From assembly GCA_002751075.1 (NCBI GenBank), contig NAOQ01000181.1, positions 75,181 through 91,645 of the forward strand: 16,465 nucleotides of DNA, written 5' to 3'. A program made the position numbers and the translations under genes. Source of the stretch: Ichthyophonus hoferi. Lineage: Eukaryota; Opisthokonta; Ichthyosporea; Ichthyophonida; Ichthyophonidae. The notes below the pieces were generated by a model that did no database searches, was not told where the DNA came from, and saw nothing but the letters and a program-made list of their open reading frames with translations. This document shows positions 7,841-16,465 of this stretch, piece by piece (the stretch's first letter is position 1; every line of letters begins with the position of its first letter).

Positions 7841-10800
7841 TTATATATGTAGTAGTGAGTGCTAATACAAGGGAGGGAGAGAGAGAGGGAGGAATATCCT
7901 TACAGGGTCCCTGAAGTGCTTTCTACAGTCGTTGCCCTTAAGACCCATCTTCATGAAACTGTAATCACACGTGTAAGTCAGGTGGCATGAATGCAGCCCC
8001 ATAGGGGATTGCTTGTGAATCATTACAGAGAGATGGTGTGGGCCTATTAATATAGAAGTATAATCTACTCTTATTGGTGCATGTAGTCATTAGTCTCCAG
8101 TCCTCTATTGGTTCCCTTGTACCAACACAAATTATTCTATATAGAGATGTATATCCATATGTGGGTACCTACCTATCATTCTGACCCCGGACCCTTCTAA
8201 TTTCGTCATACTTCTCCTTCTGTGTGAGTGGTCCACTCATGCCATAACCAATCGCCTTCTGTAGCATGGCATTCGATACGTATGCCTATTGGTTGAGTGA
8301 GGATAATGAGTACAGGGACAATATAAGCTATATATAGGTATGTACTTACTTGGCCATCTCCTCCAATCATTCTATACAACACTATACATAGCCAACCCAT
8401 ATTTAGTCATCCACCCTGCCCAATGCTCACCTTGTTGGCCAACACGCTCACTCTCATATCCTCTGGTTTGAAGTTCTGCTTATAGTATCTGTGAGAGGAA
8501 GTAGAGGGTCAGAGGTTAATCATGATGGGATTAAATGTGTGTTAAAAATAGAATCACATTAAATGCTATGCATGGGGTACGTAATCGTATGGGAATGAAT
8601 GTAGCAGGCAGCACTGCATGGCATGTATATGTCAATAAGCAACGAGAAAAAAGATAAAGGTTAAGGGGGGTGCGTTGTACGACAATGGAAATCCCACTAT
8701 CCAATGAGAGTGCACGCAATAATTAGTTAGTCTATTGACCAATAGGATACCTACTTAGCCATATCACGGTGTACAATGTGTTTTCCATTGGGTAGAACCA
8801 GTTCGGTACCATCTTCACTCACAGTAACTCCTTCTACATTTACTTCGCTGTCTTTCTGGGCCTACAGAGAATGGATTGGTTGGTAAAAATAGATTAGCGG
8901 GGTGGTGGAGTGGTGGCTTTCAGGGGGATGTATGATAGGGTAGGCAACATATAAGGCATGATATATCAATCATTATATATATATTATATCCTACAGAAAT
9001 ACATAACATACTGTATAGTATATGCTGTATAACAGAGGATAGTGTAATTCCAGAAGAGAGAAGAAAGAAGATAGGGGTTATTACCGGATCGTTGGGATCA
9101 AAGTCAGGGTAGGTGGAAGAGAAATCGTAGAAGTCATCATATTCAGGGATGTCGTCATCTTCATAGGCTATCATGCAGTGTCCCTGATTTGATTGGTAAC
9201 TATTATTAGTCATAGGCAAGGATCCAGTAGGTTTAAGTGATGTCTAGTATTGGTTGTAGCCATAGTCATTATCGCTCATTCACTGCTGACTGTTATTGGC
9301 TATCTATCATGTCTAAGAGGGCGAGAGATTGATCTATTATATATATATATATATATATATGCATACACCTACCTTATCCGTCATATGCTTCTGAACGGCC
9401 TCCATTGATTGGAAGGCTTTTCCCTTCTCATTGCAATAGAGGCACATGTGACCCTCTGCAATCTTCTTACCCAGGTAGTTAATGAGGCCTTTCACATCCA
9501 TTAAGTACTCGTAGTCGGGGATGAAGAAACTGCATACCAACCAATCACCAATAAAAACCAGTCAGTTGGTGGGGTCACGGATGGTTACATGAATATATAT
9601 AGGACGGTAAGATATATACCGGGTAAGCTATTGGCCAAAGCATATGAGAATGACGTGGGACGCCAGAAAGCCAATAGGCGACAAATAAATTACAGAGGAA
9701 CCAATAAAAAAAGGTGGAATCACTGTGCAGATCTACTTTACCTATGTTTCTTTGACATGTGATCAAGATTAGCTTCAAAATCGGCACTCTGATAGGGACA
9801 GAACAGACAGTCTGTCTCACCTAGCTCAAAGTTCTCTACCTCCTCAATCTATGATTGGCCAAGACATCCAAAGACAGTTAGTAATTGGCTAATACAATCC
9901 ATATATTAGTCAATTAGGTCATAGGGGTGTAAAAAAATTTGAATATCCTATTTTTAAAAAGTCAAAAGACAGACATTTTCCCAGAATGACGTACTAAGTA
10001 TTAGGTAGAGATGACAATGCACCAATCCTAAATAGCAAACAATGATTGACCTGCAAAAGGGAATGAGATATCAGGTGCCTAGAGATAGATGATTGGTGCA
10101 ATCACAGAGACAGGTATATATATATGTATATATATACCCATATATAGGTCTGCCTATAAATGGAAATGAGCAAGCAACCGACCACTTATATGCAGGGGGA
10201 GGTGGGCTCATCCAATAAAATACTCACCTCTTCATCCTCATCCACAGCCTCTTCTACCTCTATAGCTTCCTTCTTTGCCTTGGGGGAGGGGAGGTCACCA
10301 TTGGCCTGCAGGTGTGATATGATTGGACAGCTAGTGAGTATTTCTATGTACGATGCCTATCATCCAATCATATCTAAATGTTATTTTAAATCATTTTACT
10401 CATCCCTCGATGGTCATTTATACACCAACCACCGGCTACTGTTAAATAAAAATTAGTCAACAGAAAATCCATTCAATTCGTCGAGATGACCAACAAACAT
10501 TGACAGGGAAAAGTAGAGGGAGAACTGTACATGGATATATAAGAGACATCATATATATATATATGTATCTACCTTGCGCAGCTCATACTTGGTCGCCAAT
10601 TCCTTATGTTTCTTAGACACCAGGTGGTTGGTATACGCATTCTCCGTAGAATAAACCTTGTTACAAGCACGGCACTGGCCACTATACTCCTCCACCTATT
10701 ACCACCCATATGACGTCAGTATGACAGGTTAGGCTAGCCAGTACACACCACATATTACTCGGTGTATGTTTGTTATTATCTCTCTCTCTAGTTAAGGTTG

Positions 10801-11199
10801 GTGTACCAGCTAGACGCCCTGTCTATCCCCGTGGTGTATAAAAGTGAGTGCATGGTTAGAGATAGTCATAAGCGCATATATATAATATTAAAGTTGTGAA
10901 CTAAAGATGCGGCGTCATTGTGGAAGAAGGATCTACCTACATGTGATTGCGTATCGTCCATAATAGAACAAAAACCCCATATACAAGTATTCTACTACAA
11001 TAACTCCTCACACCTCTTTCTCCAACTGTGTTTTCTCTTGTTGAGTTATAAGCCTTTGCTGGAAGCCCTCAGCCGTAACAGGAGCCATGCCAACCACCTT
11101 CCTTTTAAGGTTATATCTATGCCAGTCAGTGCGGTAATGCTCCCTCTGCGCATCGGCAGAGGGGAAGGAGACACGGCAGGATATGCAAGTGAACTGCAT
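7841..11199 (-). CDS. ZNF622: 60S-subunit biogenesis factor ZNF622/Rei1, 10-11 exons
   Basis: Exons in order: 11199-11014, 10695-10573, 10305-10228, 9848-9742, 9529-9373, 9183-9085, 8861-8755, 8488-8431, 8258-8173, 7958-7904, perhaps 7861-7841. All junctions are GT-AG and in phase, giving about 358 residues. Rei1/ZNF622 is a cytosolic factor in late 60S maturation, helping recycle export factors; its tail enters the exit tunnel in yeast. Four zinc fingers are visible: C5/C8/H21/H27, C70/C73/H86/H92, C143/C146/H159/H164 and C194/C197/H213/H219. Family signatures include TDWHRYNLKRKV, MAPVTAEGFQ, SFFIPDYEYL, MCLYCNEKGKAF, FYDFSSTYPD, YYKQNF and the tail GNDCRKHFRDP. An acidic linker (about 114-137) precedes finger 3. 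Human ZNF622 has 477 residues and yeast Rei1 about 393; the shortfall is mainly the finger 2-3 linker. The last exon is unsure: without the 42-base intron the frame runs to a TAG at 7822-7820. Confidence 0.93.
9338..9360. repeat. (TA)n microsatellite in ZNF622 intron 5
   Basis: A 23-base pure TA run begins about 12 bases after the donor of exon 5. It is likely variable in length between individuals. Confidence 0.85.
10113..10138. repeat. 26-base AT palindrome bounded by GG/CC in intron 3
   Basis: GGTATATATATAT is followed by a mirror half ending ATATACC, imperfect only at the centre. It could extrude as a hairpin in DNA or RNA. It lies in ZNF622 intron 3, with CCATATATAGG immediately after. 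Confidence 0.6.
10316..10374. repeat. Exact 11-base inverted repeat carrying CCAATCA in intron 2
   Basis: GATATGATTGG at 10316-10326 is the exact reverse complement of CCAATCATATC at 10364-10374, with 37 bases between. On the gene's own strand the proximal copy ends about 10 bases before the acceptor of exon 3. Confidence 0.8.
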
Positions 11200-11286
11200 A
11201 TTGTACAGATATATATGAAGCTATATACTATACAGGGTAAATATACATAAAAATATGTATGAATTGTAGGTATATATACAGGTGTT

Positions 11287-11329
11287 CACGTGGCCTGCGG
11301 CCTGAATAAATTAGTAAGTGACGTCTTAC
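11287..11329. promoter_or_regulatory. Putative ZNF622 upstream elements: E-box and CRE-like palindrome
   Basis: About 90 bases upstream of the minus-strand ATG is a CACGTG E-box (11287-11292). About 120 bases upstream is TGACGTC (11319-11325), a CRE half-plus site, inside an inverted repeat with arms GTAAG and CTTAC (11314-11329). No clear TATA box lies between them and the ATG. They suggest bZIP and bHLH binding at a TATA-less promoter; this is inferred. Confidence 0.45.
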
Positions 11330-12090
11330 TGATGGGGTAGATAAGGAAGGATGTCCGTCCAATCCTATTAGTTAGTAGGAATGAGGACTCTATAATCCGA
11401 TTGGTCAGTATGCAAAGATAAATTTATCGCCAGTATGTGTTATTGTTATTTCATTGTCCGCCATATTTTACTATTATTATTTTTGATGTATTTTTAAAAA
11501 TAATAATAATTCTATGCTTTATTATAAGCATCATTAATTCAATAAAATTACAATGGTTATTGTCACAAGGAAATGCTAATATTATTAAGTTATTCTCTGT
11601 ATAGTACATGTATGATTTTGTTTTTTGAGTTGTTTTCGTTACAGTGCTGTAACGTATATAGAGGGCATATTATAGGTACAAAGTTGTTACTTTAACAAAA
11701 GTTATATATATAATAGATTAAAACATAATATTTATTTAAAAGTATAAAATGTGAACTCTAACTGGCAATCTGTGTTGGAGATTGGATCCCCAAAATCACT
11801 AAGTTGGCATTGGGTAAATATATCATGTAGATCTTACTTTATCCAATCAACATGAAGATTGTGTGCTTGCGTTAAAGAGATTATATGAGATCTCGGGCAT
11901 TACAGTTATTATCACTATGTACTATGTGTTTTGTGTCTTAAAAGAAACGTTAAAGAGTATTTCTAACTAGGTATATTACTAGACATTATTCAAAAGATAA
12001 GAACGTGAATCAGAAACAACAAAATTAAATCCTTTTTAGATTGGTAATAGATGCATCTATATGTCAGAACATATATATCAATAAAGCTAA
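11330..12090. other. AT-rich intergenic stretch, nothing recognised
   Basis: It separates the ZNF622 promoter from the decayed RBR gene. Several CCAAT/ATTGG boxes (about 11360, 11400, 11780, 11840) but no supported gene. Confidence 0.55.
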
Positions 12091-12093
12091 CAC

Positions 12094-12759
12094 ATGGGGT
12101 CAGAGGAGGAGGAAGAGGTCACTAAGAAGCACCTTAGTCCTTATGAGTTTCTTGCTCTGCCCAACAGCACGAATCATGGTATGCACTTTGTTGTACAACA
12201 ATTTTATTCTCTTACGCGTGTCTGTACAATTTGTTTAGAATACCTTGAAGATGATGCTCCTGTGTGGGTTTGTGGTACGAGAAAACGTGCTTATTGTTGT
12301 TCTTAGGTTGTCAATTGGCTAGCATTCCGTGTACGTCAAGATAGGAAACATAGTTCTATAACCTGCCTAGATAAATGTATGTTTTATATTTCTATGATTG
12401 ATGTTCTTGCTATTTGGATCCATCAAAATGAGCATACCGATAGAGACACTGAGATGGTAAAACAGTTTTTTGAAGAAATCATAAAACGTTTTCCAGAGTG
12501 TCTTAGATCTAGAATAGAAAATGAGGGTATATGTTGAAAACGCTGGTTTAAGTTTATTGCGGGATTATTAAATAAAACGGACATAAAAGAGCGTAATATT
12601 ATGAGAAAGGAGTATCGAGTTGATCGGTATAGGTCGGATGTATGAAATGCCACACAGACCAGAAAATGACTTAAATGTAAATGTTCAACTTAAAAGAATA
12701 GAGGCTGTAGGCATATGCTGTGCACGCAGTGTGGATATGAGCTCTGTTGGGCAGGTGGT
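12094..12759 (+). pseudogene. Decayed RBR-type E3 ubiquitin ligase (RING1 and RING2 remnants)
   Basis: One frame starts at the ATG at 12094 and keeps protein-like character for over 600 bases despite stops at 12304-12306 and 12535-12537 and more after 12640. Early in it, VCTICLEYLEDDAPVWVC then AYC looks like RING1, with CxxC at 12223-12234. At its end, CRHMLCTQCGYELCW (12706-12750) matches the RING2 signature GGCxHMxCxxCxxxFCWxC of RBR ligases, which move ubiquitin through a RING2 cysteine thioester. The bases just before it (about 12674-12709) read NVQLKRIEAV in a neighbouring frame, as expected between the first RING2 cysteines and the GGC, so a frameshift separates them. The middle, where the IBR should be, is only weakly recognisable. 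Introns do not rescue it: the one good donor/acceptor pair (12179, 12306) would remove RING1. I read it as a host gene copy that has died. Confidence 0.6.
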
Positions 12760-12807
12760 TAGACTTTATACTCTTATCTGGTTTCTGATGTTGTTTGTAT
12801 AATATAG

Positions 12808-12827
12808 TATCTATCTATCTATCTATC
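12808..12827. repeat. (TATC)5 microsatellite
   Basis: Five perfect TATC units directly downstream of the decayed RBR gene. Confidence 0.85.
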
Positions 12828-13185
12828 CACATGTAACACAGTTTTGTTTTACCTTTATAAATACTATGCTATATATATATACGATAACATACTATCTATT
12901 CATATGTCTACATAATCACATCTGCCAACAATATTACTATATTTAACAATGTATGTTTGATTGTATATTTAGCCATAATACATTTACATCATGCTCTAGT
13001 AGATCGCCTCCAAGTAGATGTATGTTTCTATAAATGAAGTTGGTTATAACCAAATGACAACGTTTATGTTATTGTTATTATTATTACGTAGTATATGTAT
13101 ACCTTTTGTATAGCTCCATGATGAATTATTACCTGAAGCTATCCTTAAAAATTCAATACTCATTTTAACCGGATTATAAAAAACT

Positions 13186-13329
13186 ATGGGCGGATCATTG
13201 ATGCCCTATAGACGAATTGGAACATGTAACACTCCGTGTTGTCATGGTGATCTCATTACCTCTATTAATGTCTCCTTTATTGGTCCATGTAACATTAGAA
13301 CACGTGGCAGAACGCATGAGGAGAGTTAG
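13186..13329 (+). other. Short cysteine-rich frame, possible gene remnant
   Basis: Forty-seven residues from ATG to TAG, with TCNTPCCHGD and GPCN. The spacing faintly recalls cysteine-rich extracellular modules of the thrombospondin-1 sort. The DNA is less AT-rich than its surroundings. There is no signal peptide, promoter or further exon I can see. It may be a fragment of a dead gene or chance. Confidence 0.2.
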
Positions 13330-14941
13330 AAGGTCATCCTGGGTTGAATTTTAGTAAAAGCTTCTAAATAGTTTGGCTATATACATATCTAGGGGACAGA
13401 ATAGCTTGTAAATTAGTCTATATATGGTATACTATATCTTGTAAGTAACAAGCAATAGAATCCTGTTTGCGATAGGACTTTTAAAGAACATTTTGTAGTG
13501 TGGGGATAATCATAAAAACTATTTTATTTAGATATCAGACTATAATTAATGTAATAGTGTGAGGAACCAGAATTTTTGGTTTGGTTAAGAATTCTTTTTT
13601 GTAATATAAAACATTGCAACTGAACGAGGTTAGAGGCATTATTGAGGATTAGTTCCCTAGTTGATTCCTTCGACCATTTTTTTATACGAGACCCTTTACG
13701 AAAATTCTCGTTTAGTTTTATTATGTTCCGAATATGGGGATGTGAACTTTCCCATAGCTATTTCTAAATCTAATAATATGAACTAACTGTTTATTTATAA
13801 TAGTAAGCCAAGTGTTGCAAAATAAAATACAATAATCAATTGTTTATGTTTACGTCAAAGATAGGGTGTTTATAATGGTTAGTTATAATTGCCAAAATAA
13901 TAAGATATCTAATTTGATCTACAGGAAATTTAGTACAGTAAATAATATTTTATCTGTATTAACATGCATAGTGATTTTAGGTTGCTACTCTAAAAAATAA
14001 TATACTATATAAACAATAAGAAAGAAAGTATATCACCACAACAGAACTCATAATTCTTTTAAGTTTCCAAGATAACCAAAGCTAGTGTCCGGCCTGCATT
14101 TGCTTTTATACTGAATTGATGTTTATTATTTCAAGTTGAGACTGATTAATTGGCTTTTATTATCGGGCCAATAATGTTGTCGATGCCGCGATCTTATAGA
14201 ACTTGTAAAAATAAATGTTTGCGTGCTTCAGGGATTAAACACGCAGTCATAATTTAATTTTAACCTTTTGATAATATTATTTTATATAATATTCGAATCT
14301 ACAATTGGTATTTTTTAATATATTAACCAGGCGAGTAATACTTCTTGTTTTATCTCTGGAAGAAGATTGTTTTTGGCAACTAATCCAATTGAATGAGGTA
14401 TTTATTTACACAGTGGATAATCTTATCGAGATCAATTCAGAAATTCCTAGTGGGTTGTGTTTCCTTTATATTTCATGAAATGTATTAGCCAATAAGAATA
14501 TTTATGATTTCTATTTAGATTATTAAGCACAGCGTTACAAATGTTAACCAAAAAAAATAACATTCGCTGTAAAACAAAGTATAAAAGAAAACAAAAACAA
14601 TAAAAAAAAGCCCGATCGCTCACACATATGCCATTCCCTATACACCCAGGTATATGCGGCAACCCTCCATGCCTGTTTACGTTATAGGCAAATACGAATA
14701 CGTTTGTGACACACAAAGCTTTGCATTCATTTAATATTTGTTAAACAATATCATAATATATATAGTCCTATTATACAATACCCAATTGGCGACCCCAAAA
14801 TCGGTAGACAAGTCGCTAGAACTAACACAGTTTGCTATATTAATTTATACTACATATTATATTTTATCGTATTATTCCTATGCTCAGCCAAAATATGCCA
14901 ATCAAGTAATATGGCATCAGTAATCGCAAAATGATGATAGA

Positions 14942-14963
14942 TCGATCTAATCAATTAGGTCGA
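14942..14963. repeat. 22-base near-palindrome
   Basis: TCGATCTAAT at 14942-14951 pairs with ATTAGGTCGA at 14954-14963 with one G-T pair and a 2-base centre. An overlapping AGATCGATCT palindrome starts at 14939. Confidence 0.5.
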
Positions 14964-16236
14964 TTCAGAAAAAATGAAGTTAAGTACATGTGCACTGTCA
15001 CAAATAGTAAGTCAATTTAAAGTCGTAGTAGTTGGTCATACACACATTTTATTAAATCATGATTGCGATACAATAGCTTACAGATTGGTGAGTCATGGGC
15101 ATGGATATTGGTTCTAATTGGGTCAGTTATTTTCCATCATCGAGCAGATTAGTTAGTCGATTAGTTTAAGCTAAAATAAACGCCAAGGGGGGTTTGTCTA
15201 TTGTAAAGGCTGAATAAAGATAACCATTTAAGAATGATTATCGGGGATTATTCTTTGCCCTCTCAGAGCGAGAAATTGGAGGGGTATAAGTAGATTCCAT
15301 TGTGCCCTGGATATAGATATGTAGAGGCTAACACAACACATTTGTTAATGAAATGTTAAATGAAGTGAGAGAGTATCCAGTGTGATTTTATTCATAAGGT
15401 TGCTGTTAGATATTCCAAGGGACCGTCAAAGTTTCAACGCATGAAATGCTACAACCCAGATAGGATGGTTTGAGCTTGGTACTGCTTACTATTCGTGTGA
15501 CGTTAAACGAAGTGGCCTTAATGTTGAGAACAGCTAAGACTGTTATGTAGTAAGAGATACAAGATGTCTAGTGATAATAAGATTAACTGCTTTATATTTA
15601 GTATTTCAATATAAAATTCCACTTTCGTCACTCCACCATATAATATGCAGTGTAGAAAGTATTCTTACAAGAACATATTTAGAAATATCTTATTGCTGTT
15701 TAATGATGTATTTTTTGTTTTTGGTTAAATCGAGTTTAAAAGCCATCCGTATTATAAAAACAACATAATCTTGCAAGTTCACTCCAATAACCATAGTAAG
15801 TTTGCAATACCGCAAGCAATGTAACCATGTGAACATGTATTACATTTTAAGTTTTCTTCAAATTCACCTCATAAGGTGTATTTTGGGCCACTAACAGAAT
15901 ATATCTGAATTACAAGTACAAAAACAAAATGCATTTTGCACCTAGCTTATTGCCCGACGCTTCCCAGTGTTTGTTTTATCTCCCTATATAGTAAAATACT
16001 ACGAAGTATGATATTACAGAATGAACTTATGGTTTGCATAGGATTGAGCTTCATGCTAACTACGAATACTTGCGTCTACGACTGGCCAGCTTCATACATC
16101 ATAATAAAATGATTGATAGGCATCGGTGTTAAGTTCTACTGATTAACTGTTAGAAGACATTGATTGAGTTAAATTATCTTTCGCGTATTTTATTGGGTTC
16201 TCAGCTCCAGTAGCGTGAGCTTTATAAACATTTTAG

Positions 16237-16242
16237 TTTATT
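16237..16242 (-). terminator. Polyadenylation signal AATAAA of the right-edge gene
   Basis: On the minus strand AATAAA lies about 60 bases after the TGA at 16305-16303, a normal distance. Another lies near 16190. This favours reading the adjacent exon as the last one. Confidence 0.55.
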
Positions 16243-16302
16243 GGTTAACTATTTTTAGTCCGGTTTGAGACTTTCATCGCGGGTCAGGTAGCTTGGTTTA
16301 GC

Positions 16303-16465
16303 TCACAGAATAACATCAGAGGGTCTATCCCACAGTTCCTTTATCTTCTTCTTTGGCTCCACGGACGCCTTTGGTTTCTCAGCCGTGGTGATGGCAGTCT
16401 TCCGCTTCTCTATGTAATCACTAGGGGTAAACGGTGGTCCATTAGACACTGTCATCACGTCTGCC
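16303..16465 (-). CDS. Unidentified protein, C-terminal exon (cut by window edge)
   Basis: Fifty-three codons run from the window edge to a TGA at 16305-16303. The sequence is hydrophilic and lysine-rich, with FTPSDYIEKRK in the first half and a basic stretch PKKKIKELWDRPSDVIL at the end. G+C content is clearly higher than in the flanking 3 kb, as expected of coding DNA here. An ATG at 16455-16453 could be a start but need not be, since the frame stays open upstream. The stop overlaps a possible donor (CT|GTGAGC), so it could instead be an internal exon, but AATAAA 60 bases downstream favours a true end. I do not recognise the family. Confidence 0.6.
   Translation of the reverse strand, partial: ADVMTVSNGPPFTPSDYIEKRKTAITTAEKPKASVEPKKKIKELWDRPSDVIL

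Larger units (their letters stand above)
12830..16236. other. Long AT-rich stretch without a supported gene
   Basis: About 3.4 kb. All frames are broken by stops. Two short pieces look a little protein-like: 13186-13329 (listed separately) and a stretch of roughly 40 codons near 13655-13785 with SRLVLLCSEYGDVNFPIAI. I cannot assign either. A near-palindrome lies at 14942-14963. Small frames at 14447-14716 (minus), 14738-14923 and 15571-15768 have simple AT-driven composition and no motif. Confidence 0.5.

Noticed and set aside
8206-8400. Minus-strand 64-residue frame with a good GTAAGT donor, as an extra ZNF622 exon
   Set aside because: Including it breaks the reading phase between exons 8 and 9. 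Direct joining of 8431 to 8258 gives KKAIG in frame, which fits the family; the frame is intronic.
14447-15768. Frames at 14447-14716 (minus), 14738-14923 and 15571-15768
   Set aside because: Composition matches the AT-rich background and no motif, splice context or promoter supports them.
1-16465. Retroviral, LTR, Polinton or CRISPR content
   Set aside because: No long terminal repeats, integrase, polymerase or capsid-like frames, and no spaced direct-repeat array seen by eye.

Overview
This window is nuclear DNA from a eukaryote. It is AT-rich and contains spliced genes with mostly 170-660 base introns bounded by GT/AG, TATA boxes, AATAAA polyadenylation signals and a cytosolic ribosome-assembly gene. 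The small introns, short gene-sized islands and animal-like ZNF622 protein suggest a compact early-branching animal or holozoan genome; a sponge such as Amphimedon is my best guess. That is inference, and no single sequence here proves it.

Layout. At 0.28-1.12 kb is a single-exon plus-strand gene for a 220-residue protein. It has a membrane hairpin flanked by helices that resemble the Golgin A7/ERF4/CHIC family, and a PPxY tail. An AT-rich stretch without a convincing gene, holding several simple repeats, covers 1.1-3.5 kb. At 3.54-5.43 kb is a two-exon plus-strand gene for mitochondrial ribosomal protein uL2 (MRPL2), whose 274-residue product is unusually bacteria-like. No gene is seen at 5.4-7.8 kb. 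At 7.84-11.20 kb, on the minus strand, is a gene of ten or eleven exons for the 60S-subunit maturation factor ZNF622/Rei1; I rebuilt it exon by exon, and its phases agree at every junction. At 12.09-12.76 kb is a decayed RBR-type (RING-in-between-RING) E3 ubiquitin ligase. The rest, to 16.2 kb, holds little that can be read. At the right edge, on the minus strand, is the last exon of an unidentified gene with its polyadenylation signal.

The genes do not form a pathway, although two serve ribosomes: uL2m is a structural part of the mitochondrial large subunit, and ZNF622/Rei1 acts late in cytosolic 60S maturation.

The most striking signal outside genes is an excess of CCAAT/ATTGG pentamers, above all the heptamer CCAATCA/TGATTGG. 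It peaks over the ZNF622 gene and its flanks. Some copies form exact inverted repeats or palindromes, and some sit close to splice sites.
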